From contig JADKGC010000004.1 in the NCBI GenBank assembly GCA_016717205.1, positions 62,001-126,000 on the forward strand: 64,000 nt of DNA, in the 5' to 3' direction. The notes beneath the pieces are model-generated. The model saw nothing but the letters and a program-made list of their open reading frames with translations, ran no database searches and was not told where the DNA came from. The translations under genes and the position numbers were made by a program. Shown piece by piece: positions 32,191-40,004 of the stretch (positions are counted from its first letter, which is position 1; every line of letters begins with the position of its first letter). Source of the DNA: Candidatus Flexifilum breve. Its GTDB lineage: Bacteria; Chloroflexota; Anaerolineae; Aggregatilineales; Phototrophicaceae.

Positions 32191-33315
32191 ATGATCATCG
32201 GAATCCCCAAGGAAATTAAGGACAACGAGTTTCGCGTCGCACTGCCGCCGGGCGGCGTCCGCGAGCTGACGCGGCGTGGTCACAAGGTCATTGTGGAGAC
32301 GAACGCGGGCGCAGGCAGTGGTTTCACCGACAACGAATACGTGCAGGCGGGCGCGCAGGTGGCGCACACGGCGGCGGAAGCGTGGAATCGCGCGCATCTG
32401 GTGCTCAAGGTGAAAGAGCCGCTGCCTTCGGAATATGGGTATTTGCGCGACGACTTGATCCTGTTCGCGTATCTGCATCTGGCGGCCAACGAAGATCTCA
32501 CCCGCGCCATGATGAACAGCGGCGTGACGGGCATCGCCTATGAAACCGTCGAAAATGAGCATGGTCAACTGCCGCTGCTCCAGCCGATGAGCGAAGTCGC
32601 TGGACGCATGGCAACGCAGATCGCGGCGTTCTATTTGCAGAAGCCGGAAGGTGGACGCGGTATCCTGATGGGCGGCGTCCCCGGTGTGCGTCCCGCGCAT
32701 GTCGTGATCCTCGGCGGCGGTTCGGTCGGCACGAACGCGGCGCAGGTGGCCTTGGGCATGGGCGCAAATGTCACGCTGCTCGACCTGAACACGGAACGCC
32801 TGATTTATCTCGATCAGATTCTACATGGGCGGCTGACGACCATTTACTCGAACGAGATCAACATTCGTGAAGCGCTCGCCACGGCAGATGCGGTGATCGG
32901 CGCCGTGCTGGTTGCCGGGGCGCGTGCCCCGCGCCTGATCACGCGGGAAATGCTCTCGATTATGCCGCGCAGCAGCGTAATTGTGGACGTGGCGGTCGAT
33001 CAGGGTGGCTGCGTGGAAACCACGCGCCCGACGACCCACAGCGACCCGACCTACGTGGTCGATGGCGTGCTGCACTACGGCGTCGCCAACATGCCGGGCG
33101 CCGTGCCGCGCACGTCGAGCTTCGCGCTGTCCAATGCGACGCTGCGCTATATCCTCAAGCTTGCGGGCGGAAATCTGCGCGATGTGCTGGACAGTGATCC
33201 CGACCTCGCCAAGGGGCTGAACCTGTACGCGGGTCAGGTGCTGCACCCCGCCGTCGCCGAGACGTTCGGTCTGCCGCTCGGCAGCTTCGATCAACTGCTG
33301 ACGAAGGTGCAGTAG
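32191..33315 (+). CDS. ald: Alanine dehydrogenase
   Basis: 374 residues, the usual length (about 370). The enzyme interconverts L-alanine and pyruvate plus ammonia with NAD+. Visible features: the N-terminal MIIGIPKEIKDNEFRVALPPGGVREL, the substrate-site KVKEPLPSEYGYL with Lys and the LFAYLHLAA stretch with His, the NAD-binding GGGSVGTNAAQVALGMGANVTLLDLN, and VDVAVDQGGCVETTRPTTHSDPTYVVDGVLHYGVANMPGAVPRTSS. Ald is used to grow on alanine or to balance NADH and ammonia. The gene is alone in its unit, with a candidate promoter and palindrome upstream. Confidence 0.96.
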   Translation: MIIGIPKEIKDNEFRVALPPGGVRELTRRGHKVIVETNAGAGSGFTDNEYVQAGAQVAHTAAEAWNRAHLVLKVKEPLPSEYGYLRDDLILFAYLHLAANEDLTRAMMNSGVTGIAYETVENEHGQLPLLQPMSEVAGRMATQIAAFYLQKPEGGRGILMGGVPGVRPAHVVILGGGSVGTNAAQVALGMGANVTLLDLNTERLIYLDQILHGRLTTIYSNEINIREALATADAVIGAVLVAGARAPRLITREMLSIMPRSSVIVDVAVDQGGCVETTRPTTHSDPTYVVDGVLHYGVANMPGAVPRTSSFALSNATLRYILKLAGGNLRDVLDSDPDLAKGLNLYAGQVLHPAVAETFGLPLGSFDQLLTKVQ

Positions 33316-33326
33316 GCAATTCTTGG

Positions 33327-33354
33327 TAGGGGCGCACGGCCGTACGCCCCTACG
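33327..33354. repeat. Palindromic repeat GTAGGGGCGCAC..GTACGCCCCTAC
   Basis: A near-perfect 28-base palindrome twelve bases after the ald stop. Similar ones are at 28780-28806 and 48900-48929. It may stabilise the 3' end of the mRNA. Confidence 0.6.
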
Positions 33355-33376
33355 CCATCTAGATCCCTGTTAGCAT

Positions 33377-34207
33377 CTATACCCCGCTGTGTTCCCGCAA
33401 GAACGCCAGCAGAATCGGGTTGAAGACTTCCGGTCGTTCGAAGCTGGGGACGTGTGCCGCCCCGTCGATGATCGCTTGGCGCGTGTGGGGGATGCCCTGC
33501 GTCATGACTTCGGCGGCGCGCACGATCTCGGGATGATCGAGCGCCCCCGTGACGATCAAGGTCGGGCAGCGCACCGCGTCCAAACGTCCGACCGCAGGCG
33601 GATCGAGCGGGTTGATGGGCTGCATATCGGCGATGCCGAAGGTGCTGCGCTCGACTGGAAGGCGGTTCATCGCCAGTGCCTGCGCGCGCTGTTCCGCGTT
33701 GACCTGGTCCGGTTCACGGAACTGCCCGTCAAACCAGATACGGATTTGCAGTTCGTTGGCGGTGGCTCCGTCGCCCGTTTGCAGCGCGCCGATCATCTCG
33801 CCCATGTAGCGCGGCATCTCGCCGTGCATCTCGAAGCCGTTCGGCGTGGAGCCGACCACCGTCAGCGACGCGGCGCGTTCGGGCTGTTCCAGCGCGAGAT
33901 CGAGCAGCAGTTCGCCGCCCATTGAGCAGCCGACCCAATGTGCGCGGTCGATTCCCAGATGATCCAGCAGGCGGCGCACATCGGCGCGGCGAGAACGCGG
34001 CCCGGTCGCCGGGCTGGACGCCCCGAAGCCGATCATATCGAAGCGGATCACCTGAAACTCACGCGCCAGTGTTTCCCACTGCGGATCGAACATGCGCCGG
34101 TCGAGAAACGCCGCATGCACCAGCACAACGGGCACACCCGCGCCCGCCACTTCATAGGCCAACACGCCATCGCCGAGATCCAATTGACCACTCATCGTCT
34201 GCATCAT
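33377..34207 (-). CDS. Alpha/beta-hydrolase
   Basis: 276 residues of the alpha/beta-hydrolase fold. The oxyanion loop VLVHAAFLDRRMFDPQWE, the nucleophile elbow GCSMGGELLLDLAL (Ser), the acid in VTGALDHPEIV (Asp) and the His in DGAAHVPSFERPEVF are present and correctly ordered. Substrate unknown; sequence is of the haloperoxidase/lactonase-like group. GAGGAG lies seven bases before the ATG at 34207, so this start was preferred over the GTG three bases upstream. It is divergent from the WYL regulator 88 bases away, which may control it. Confidence 0.85.
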   Translation of the reverse strand: MMQTMSGQLDLGDGVLAYEVAGAGVPVVLVHAAFLDRRMFDPQWETLAREFQVIRFDMIGFGASSPATGPRSRRADVRRLLDHLGIDRAHWVGCSMGGELLLDLALEQPERAASLTVVGSTPNGFEMHGEMPRYMGEMIGALQTGDGATANELQIRIWFDGQFREPDQVNAEQRAQALAMNRLPVERSTFGIADMQPINPLDPPAVGRLDAVRCPTLIVTGALDHPEIVRAAEVMTQGIPHTRQAIIDGAAHVPSFERPEVFNPILLAFLREHSGV

Positions 34208-34295
34208 CACGTCACTCCTCGTGTCTCCACCTGATAGCTTTATGGTAAACTGCTTGGGTGACAGCTCATGTCATCCAAGTTGAAGGAGATTTCGA

Positions 34296-35261
34296 GTGCG
34301 GGCAGATCGCTTGTTATCACTGCTCCTGCTGCTGCAAACGCGCGGCCAGTTGACCGCGCAAGCGCTGGCGAATGAACTCGGCGTGTCGCGGCGCACGATT
34401 TTGCGCGACGTGGAGGCGCTCTCGCTGGCGGGCGTGCCGATCTACGCCGGGGGCGGGCATGGCGGCGGAATTGCGCTGGATGAAGCGTATCGCACTACGC
34501 TGACCGGGCTGCATGAGCCGGAGATCCGCTCGCTGATTATCGCCGGGAGCACGTCGATTTTGCGCGACATCGGCTTGGGCGAGGCCGGGGATCGACTGCT
34601 GCTTAAGCTGCTGGCGGCGCTGCCCGCGGCGCAGCGCCCCACCGTCGATCACATACGCCAGCGCATCCTGATTGATCCGGGCTGGTGGTGGCAGGATGCG
34701 CAGACGCCGCCGTTCTGGGATGACTTGCAGCAGGCGGTCTACGACGATCAACGGGTGGCGACCGTGTACGAGCACTATGACGGGACGATCTCCGAGCGGA
34801 CGCTCGAACCCTACAGCCTCGTGAACAAATCGAGCCTATGGTATCTGGTCGCGCGGCGGGAAGGCGAACTGCGCACGTATCGCGTCGCCCGGTTTCACAC
34901 GGTGCGGCGGCTGCCCGAGCACTTTGAGCGGCTGCCCGACTTCGATTTGTCGACGTACTGGCGCGATAACCTACAGTTGTTTGTGGAGAGCTTCAGCGGC
35001 TACCGCTGCATGCTCCGCGTCGCGCCGGAACGCGCGCCGTTCGTCAAATGGCTGCTGGCGGGACGCTGGGAGAGCGCTGGTGAGCCGGACGCAGAGGGTT
35101 GGATCACGCTCCAGCTCTCGATGGAGTCGCCACTGCTGGCGCAAATGCTGGTCTTCGGGTTGGGCGCGGACGTGCGCGTGCTGGAGCCAGCCGAACTGCG
35201 GGACGCAGTCGTGCAGCAGGCGCACGCGCTGATCGCGCGCTGGACGCCGCCACGCGAGTAG
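34296..35261 (+). CDS. HTH-WYL domain transcriptional regulator (YafY type)
   Basis: 321 residues. N-terminal HTH_11 domain: ADRLLSLLLLLQTRGQLTAQALANELGVSRRTILRDVEALSLAGVPIYA. The WYL domain spans about 135-220 with RVATVYEHYDGTISERTLEPYSLVNKSSLWYLVARREGELRTYRVARFHTVRRL, where the W-Y-L triplet is WYL in SLWYLVA. A C-terminal WCX-like domain follows. WYL domains bind nucleotides or other ligands. The GTG start has GGAG seven bases upstream. Divergent from the hydrolase gene, so local regulation is likely. Confidence 0.9.
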   Translation: MRADRLLSLLLLLQTRGQLTAQALANELGVSRRTILRDVEALSLAGVPIYAGGGHGGGIALDEAYRTTLTGLHEPEIRSLIIAGSTSILRDIGLGEAGDRLLLKLLAALPAAQRPTVDHIRQRILIDPGWWWQDAQTPPFWDDLQQAVYDDQRVATVYEHYDGTISERTLEPYSLVNKSSLWYLVARREGELRTYRVARFHTVRRLPEHFERLPDFDLSTYWRDNLQLFVESFSGYRCMLRVAPERAPFVKWLLAGRWESAGEPDAEGWITLQLSMESPLLAQMLVFGLGADVRVLEPAELRDAVVQQAHALIARWTPPRE

Positions 35262-35300
35262 GCCGGGATCCGTTATGGCTTAGGTTACAGAATTGGAATA

Positions 35301-35370
35301 TATAATGAAGATAGGCGCAAGCTGCCAGTCACATCTTTATGTTGTCTGCTGGCATAGGCGCTTGCCCCTG
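35301..35370 (+). promoter_or_regulatory. TATAAT and leader hairpin before the first large kinase
   Basis: TATAAT at 35301-35306 lacks a good -35. Downstream, GCAAGCTGCCAG and CTGGCATAGGCGCTTGC form a bulged stem within the leader of the kinase gene at 35385. Confidence 0.35.
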
Positions 35371-35384
35371 TAAAGAAAACGACT

Positions 35385-38300
35385 ATGATGCAACCGTCCA
35401 ATTCTGGCGCCGATCCGCTCAATTCGCCTGCGATCGATCAGCAGTCGGTTGAAGCTGCCCTCCGCGCCAGTGAAGAACGCTATCGAAGCCTCGTCAACAG
35501 TCTCGACTCCGCCGTCGCGATGTTCGATGCGCGCGGTTATGCGCTGTTCGCCAACTACTACGCAGCGCACGCCCTGCGGCGCACGCCCGAGACGATGGTC
35601 GGTCGCCATATGACCGAATTGTTTTCGCCGGAAACCGCCGAGTGGCAGTTGGCCGCCCTCCAGCAGGTGATGCAGACCGGACAGGGGCAGGTCTTCGAAG
35701 GCCCGACCACAGTCGGCAGTGAAACCCGCTGGTATCGCACCAGCGTGCAGCCCGTGCGCGACGCGCAGAACGCCGTCACCGGGGCGTTGATCAACGCGCT
35801 TGACATCACCCAGTCGAAACTCACCGAACACGCACTGCGCGCCAGCGAAGCGCAGTTCCGCGGCCTGCTGGAGACCGCGCCGGAAGCGGTGATCATCTGC
35901 GATAACAGCGGTGATATTCGCTTGAGCAATGCCAAGGCGCAGGCGATCTTTGGCTACAGCGCGGCGGAACTGATCGGGCAGAATATTGATCTGCTCGTGC
36001 CCGAAGAATCCCGTCCTCTCCACGCCGAACTCGTGGCGGATTATGTGCATCAACCCCGGAATCGGCACCTGAACTCGGGTTTTCAAACGAAAGCGCGCCG
36101 CCGGGATGGGACGTATTTTCCCGTGGAAATCGGCTTGGGGTATTCCCAATACGCTGATGAACTGGTCATCATGTGTTTTGTGGTCGATGTGACCAGCCGC
36201 CAGCAGGCCGAAGCGACACTGAAGTATCAGGCCAGCCTGCTGCAGCGCGTCTCCGATGCGATCATCACGGTCGATGCGGATAAGCGGGTCACGTCATGGA
36301 ACAAAGCCGCGGCCTATGTATACGGCTGGAGCGAAGCCGAAGCGCTCGGTCAGATTCTGCCCGAACTGCTGCAGGCGGACTTCCAAAAGCAAACCCTGCC
36401 CGAAGTGTGGGCGCTCATTCAATCCGGCGCGATCTGGCGCGGGGAAATCGTCGAACGTACCAAAGACGGTCAGATTCGCTGGATTCTCTCCTCGGTCACG
36501 AACCTCTATGATGGAGATCAATCGGCGGGCGCGGTGATCGTGAACCGCGATATCACCGAGCGCAAACGGCGTGAGATTTTGCAGAAACGCATGACGCAGA
36601 TTCTCGAAAGAGTCGCCATCTCACTGCCGCTGTCCGATACGCTCGACCAATTGGCGCGCGCTATTGAAGAATATGAGCCGGAGGTGCGCGCGTCGGTGCT
36701 GCTGCTCGACCCAACGGGTGAGCGCCTCTTGCTCGGCGCGGCTCCGAGCCTCCCCGAGGCCTACAATACGGCGATTCATGGTATTCGTATCGGTCCGCAG
36801 GTGGGGTCGTGCGGGACAGCGGCGTACGAGAAACGCCTCGTGCTGGTCGAAGATATCGAGACCGATCCGCTGTGGACAGACTACAAAGTGCTTGCCTTGG
36901 CGCACGGGCTGCGCGCCTGCTGGTCACAGCCGATCATGGCGGATGAGCAGACCGTCCTCGGCACGTTTGCGCTCTACTATGGGCAGCCGCGCGTACCGGG
37001 AGAAGCCGAACTCGAACTCATCGATTTGGCGGCGCATATCGCGGGCATCGCCATGCGCCGCGTGCAGATCGAAGCGGAAAAGCAGCGGGTGCAGGCCGCC
37101 CTGCAAGGCTCGTATGACCTGCTCGAACTGCGGGTTGGCGAACGCACGTCTGAACTGGAAAGCGCCAAGAATCAAATTGAGCAGCAGTACGAAGAAGCGC
37201 GTGTGATGCAGACCTATCTGCGCGCGCTCCATGAGGCGAGTATCGTGCTGGCGCGCACCGAGTCGCTGGATGCGTTCTACCAGACGGCAGTCCAGCTTGG
37301 GCGTGACTCATTTGGTTTCGATCGGATGGGGATGGTCTTGTCCGATCCTGAACATCAGCAGATCGTCGGTACCTATGGCTGTGATATGGATGGCAAACTC
37401 ATCAATGAGTATCATGTGCGACTGCCCTTCGATTCATTGCCTGAAATCTATCAAACGACGATGGAACGCGGCGTACGCTTCGCCGTGAATGAGAGCGCTC
37501 CGCTCTACGACCGACCGAAGTTTGTCGCGGTTGGCAGTCAGGCAGTCGCGGCCCTGTGGGATGACGACTTGCTGGGTTGGGTATCGGTTGATAACGCGAT
37601 TCAGCACCGACCGTTCAGCAAGGCGCAGTTGGAAGCGCTCTCGCTGTACGCCATGACAATTGGTTCGCTGCTGGCACGCAAAATAGCTGAAGAGAAAGCG
37701 ATCTCCCTGTCGCAGCGCTTGAACATGGCGACGCAGGCCGGCGGTATCGGCATTATGGAATGGGATTTGCAGAAGCGCGTAACCACGTGGGACGAGCGGA
37801 TGTGTATCATTCACGGCATCCCCAAAGCTGACGAACCCTTTCCTGAAGAGTGGATAAATAACTTCATTCACCCGGATGACCGCGCAGGTGCCGAAGAACG
37901 GGCGAAACGCGCCTGGCAGGAAAACCCCCATAGTGATGCATTTCGCATTGTGCGTCCTGACGGCGAAATTCGGCATTTGAATCTGCACAGCGTTACGCTG
38001 TTTGGCGACAATGGCCTGCCGACCAAAATCATCGGCGCGGCGTGGGACATTACCGAGCACAAACACAGTGAAGAGGCGCTGCGGCAGGCACTGGCCGCGG
38101 AGCAGGAACTGGGCGAACTGAAATCACGCTTTGTGTCGATGGCGTCACACGAATTCCGCACGCCGCTGGCAGCGATCATGGCGCTGGCCGAATCGCTGTC
38201 GATCTATCGCCACAAGATGGACGACGCGCAGATCGAACTGCGGTTGGAGAAGATTCGCCAGCAGGTCGACCACATGATCGCCATCATGGATGATGTGCTC

Positions 38301-38828
38301 CAATTGGCGCGGTTGCAGAGTGGGCGCATGGAGTTCGTACCGGCGCCGGGTGATCTGGATGCGCTGTGCCGCGACGTGATTGAAGAACTGGATATCCAAT
38401 CGTCGAATCGCGGGCGCATCGTCTACACCGCGTCTGAGCTGGCGCCGGCGCTGAGTTTCGATGTGCGCCTGATGCGGCAGGTGATTCACAATCTGCTCGC
38501 CAACGCGCTCAAATACTCTCCGGCGGATAAAATCGTTAAGCTTAAACTGTCTCAGGACAATGTTAATATTTACTTACAGGTGATCGATGAGGGCATCGGC
38601 ATTCCCCCCGACGATCAGAAGTACTTGTTTGAACCCTTCCATCGGGGGCGCAATGTCGGGACGATTCCGGGAACTGGTTTGGGCTTGAGCATCACGAAGC
38701 AATTTGTCGAGCTGCATGGTGGAACCATCAATGTTGCATCAGAGGTTGACGCTGGCACAACCTTCATCGTCACCATGCCCATCGACCCATTTGAGGACAG
38801 CGCAGATGGCAAAGATACTGGTTGTTGA
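35385..38828 (+). CDS. Multi-sensor histidine kinase (PAS3-GAF2-PAS-HisKA-HATPase)
   Basis: 1147 residues without membrane segments. Order: three PAS domains (about 25-145, 150-275, 280-400; each ends in a 'DIT(E/Q)..' linker), GAF (about 405-560), a coiled coil (565-610), a second GAF (610-775), a PAS with PAC (780-900), HisKA with the phosphoacceptor His in SMASHEFRTPL (about 922), and HATPase_c with NLLANALKYSP (N box), DEGIGIPP (G1) and GTGLGLSI (G2). It is a soluble sensor for several signals, perhaps redox or small ligands. It overlaps the next gene by 23 bases, so the two are co-translated. Confidence 0.9.
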   Translation: MMQPSNSGADPLNSPAIDQQSVEAALRASEERYRSLVNSLDSAVAMFDARGYALFANYYAAHALRRTPETMVGRHMTELFSPETAEWQLAALQQVMQTGQGQVFEGPTTVGSETRWYRTSVQPVRDAQNAVTGALINALDITQSKLTEHALRASEAQFRGLLETAPEAVIICDNSGDIRLSNAKAQAIFGYSAAELIGQNIDLLVPEESRPLHAELVADYVHQPRNRHLNSGFQTKARRRDGTYFPVEIGLGYSQYADELVIMCFVVDVTSRQQAEATLKYQASLLQRVSDAIITVDADKRVTSWNKAAAYVYGWSEAEALGQILPELLQADFQKQTLPEVWALIQSGAIWRGEIVERTKDGQIRWILSSVTNLYDGDQSAGAVIVNRDITERKRREILQKRMTQILERVAISLPLSDTLDQLARAIEEYEPEVRASVLLLDPTGERLLLGAAPSLPEAYNTAIHGIRIGPQVGSCGTAAYEKRLVLVEDIETDPLWTDYKVLALAHGLRACWSQPIMADEQTVLGTFALYYGQPRVPGEAELELIDLAAHIAGIAMRRVQIEAEKQRVQAALQGSYDLLELRVGERTSELESAKNQIEQQYEEARVMQTYLRALHEASIVLARTESLDAFYQTAVQLGRDSFGFDRMGMVLSDPEHQQIVGTYGCDMDGKLINEYHVRLPFDSLPEIYQTTMERGVRFAVNESAPLYDRPKFVAVGSQAVAALWDDDLLGWVSVDNAIQHRPFSKAQLEALSLYAMTIGSLLARKIAEEKAISLSQRLNMATQAGGIGIMEWDLQKRVTTWDERMCIIHGIPKADEPFPEEWINNFIHPDDRAGAEERAKRAWQENPHSDAFRIVRPDGEIRHLNLHSVTLFGDNGLPTKIIGAAWDITEHKHSEEALRQALAAEQELGELKSRFVSMASHEFRTPLAAIMALAESLSIYRHKMDDAQIELRLEKIRQQVDHMIAIMDDVLQLARLQSGRMEFVPAPGDLDALCRDVIEELDIQSSNRGRIVYTASELAPALSFDVRLMRQVIHNLLANALKYSPADKIVKLKLSQDNVNIYLQVIDEGIGIPPDDQKYLFEPFHRGRNVGTIPGTGLGLSITKQFVELHGGTINVASEVDAGTTFIVTMPIDPFEDSADGKDTGC

Positions 38829-39945
38829 AGACGAGGACGCAATCCGCGACGAGGTTACGGATTGGCTGGGCTTTGAAGGATACGACGTGAACAGCGCGCC
38901 CAATGGGCGGTTGGCGCTGGAAGCGATTCGTCGTGACCCGCCGGATTTGATCGTCTCTGACATCGCCATGCCCGAAATGAACGGCTATGACCTGCTGCTC
39001 ACGGTGCGGCTCGAAACGTCGCTGGCGCAGACGCCGTTCATCTTCCTGACGGCGGCGGTCGACCGCGAAGCCGTCCGCAAAGGGATGAACCTCGGCGCGG
39101 ATGATTACATCACCAAGCCGTTCACCAATCTCGAACTGCTCAATTCGGTGCGCACCCAATTGATCAAGCGCGGTGTGCAGCAGGAACAGCAGATGGAGCA
39201 GCTCACCATGTTGAGCAACGCGCTCAGCGAGGAGCGCGAACGACGGTTGCTCAAGTCCCGGCTGATCGCCATGATCTCGCACGATTTCCGCAATCCACTG
39301 GCGGCGATTCTCTCCTCCGCCGACCTCATCAAGAACTATGAAGATCGTATGACGCCCGCGCGGCGGCATCAGTATCTGGATCGCATCAACGGCTCGGTGC
39401 ATCTGCTGCTGCAAATGCTGGACGACCTGATGATGGTCGCCGGCATGGAAAGCGGGCGTCTGGAATTTAACCCGGAACAGGTCGACGTTTTACGCTTCAT
39501 CGACGGGATCGTCGACGAATTCCGGTTGATCGATCAGGGTGGGCATGAGATCGTCTTCGAAGAGCAGGTTGACGTGACGATTGAGGCCGATAGCAAACTG
39601 CTGCGCCAGCTCATCGTCAATCTGATCTCCAACGCGATCAAGTATGCGCCGACCGACACGACGATTCGCATTTGCCTCGCCGAGCAACCGACGTACATTG
39701 AGCTGCTGGTCGAAGATCAGGGCATTGGCATTCCGCCGGAAGACCTGCCCAATCTGTTTGAGCCATTCCACCGGGCGGATAACGCCAAGGGTTTCAAGGG
39801 GATGGGCTTGGGGCTGACGATTGTCAAGCAGTCGGTGGATTTGCACGGCGGCACGGTTTCCGTCGAGAGTCAGGTTGGCTATGGGACGCGCTTCGTCGTG
39901 CTGCTGCCCAAACAGCATGGTTCTACGCTGGAAATCGGCTTCTAG
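38806..39945 (+). CDS. Response regulator-histidine kinase hybrid (REC-HisKA-HATPase)
   Basis: 379 residues: receiver domain (1-120) with VEDED, phosphoacceptor Asp52 in LIVSDIAMPEMNGY and Lys in YITKPFTN, then a coiled coil, HisKA with His in AMISHDFRNPL (about 159), and HATPase_c (NLISNAIKYAP, DQGIGIPPEDL, GMGLGLTIVKQ). A receiver placed before a kinase means that an upstream kinase, probably the one it overlaps, may control this kinase. GAGGA precedes the ATG, which lies inside the end of the preceding gene. A strong terminator follows. Confidence 0.9.
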   Translation: MAKILVVEDEDAIRDEVTDWLGFEGYDVNSAPNGRLALEAIRRDPPDLIVSDIAMPEMNGYDLLLTVRLETSLAQTPFIFLTAAVDREAVRKGMNLGADDYITKPFTNLELLNSVRTQLIKRGVQQEQQMEQLTMLSNALSEERERRLLKSRLIAMISHDFRNPLAAILSSADLIKNYEDRMTPARRHQYLDRINGSVHLLLQMLDDLMMVAGMESGRLEFNPEQVDVLRFIDGIVDEFRLIDQGGHEIVFEEQVDVTIEADSKLLRQLIVNLISNAIKYAPTDTTIRICLAEQPTYIELLVEDQGIGIPPEDLPNLFEPFHRADNAKGFKGMGLGLTIVKQSVDLHGGTVSVESQVGYGTRFVVLLPKQHGSTLEIGF

Positions 39946-39972
39946 CGCCCTCCCTAATCCGGAATGACGCCC

Positions 39973-40004
39973 AACGGATGCCCTGACCCGGCATCCGTTT
40001 TTTA
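39973..40004 (+). terminator. Terminator of the two-kinase operon
   Basis: AACGGATGCC, seven-base loop, GGCATCCGTTTTTTA. It lies 28 bases after the stop, between convergent kinase genes. Confidence 0.85.
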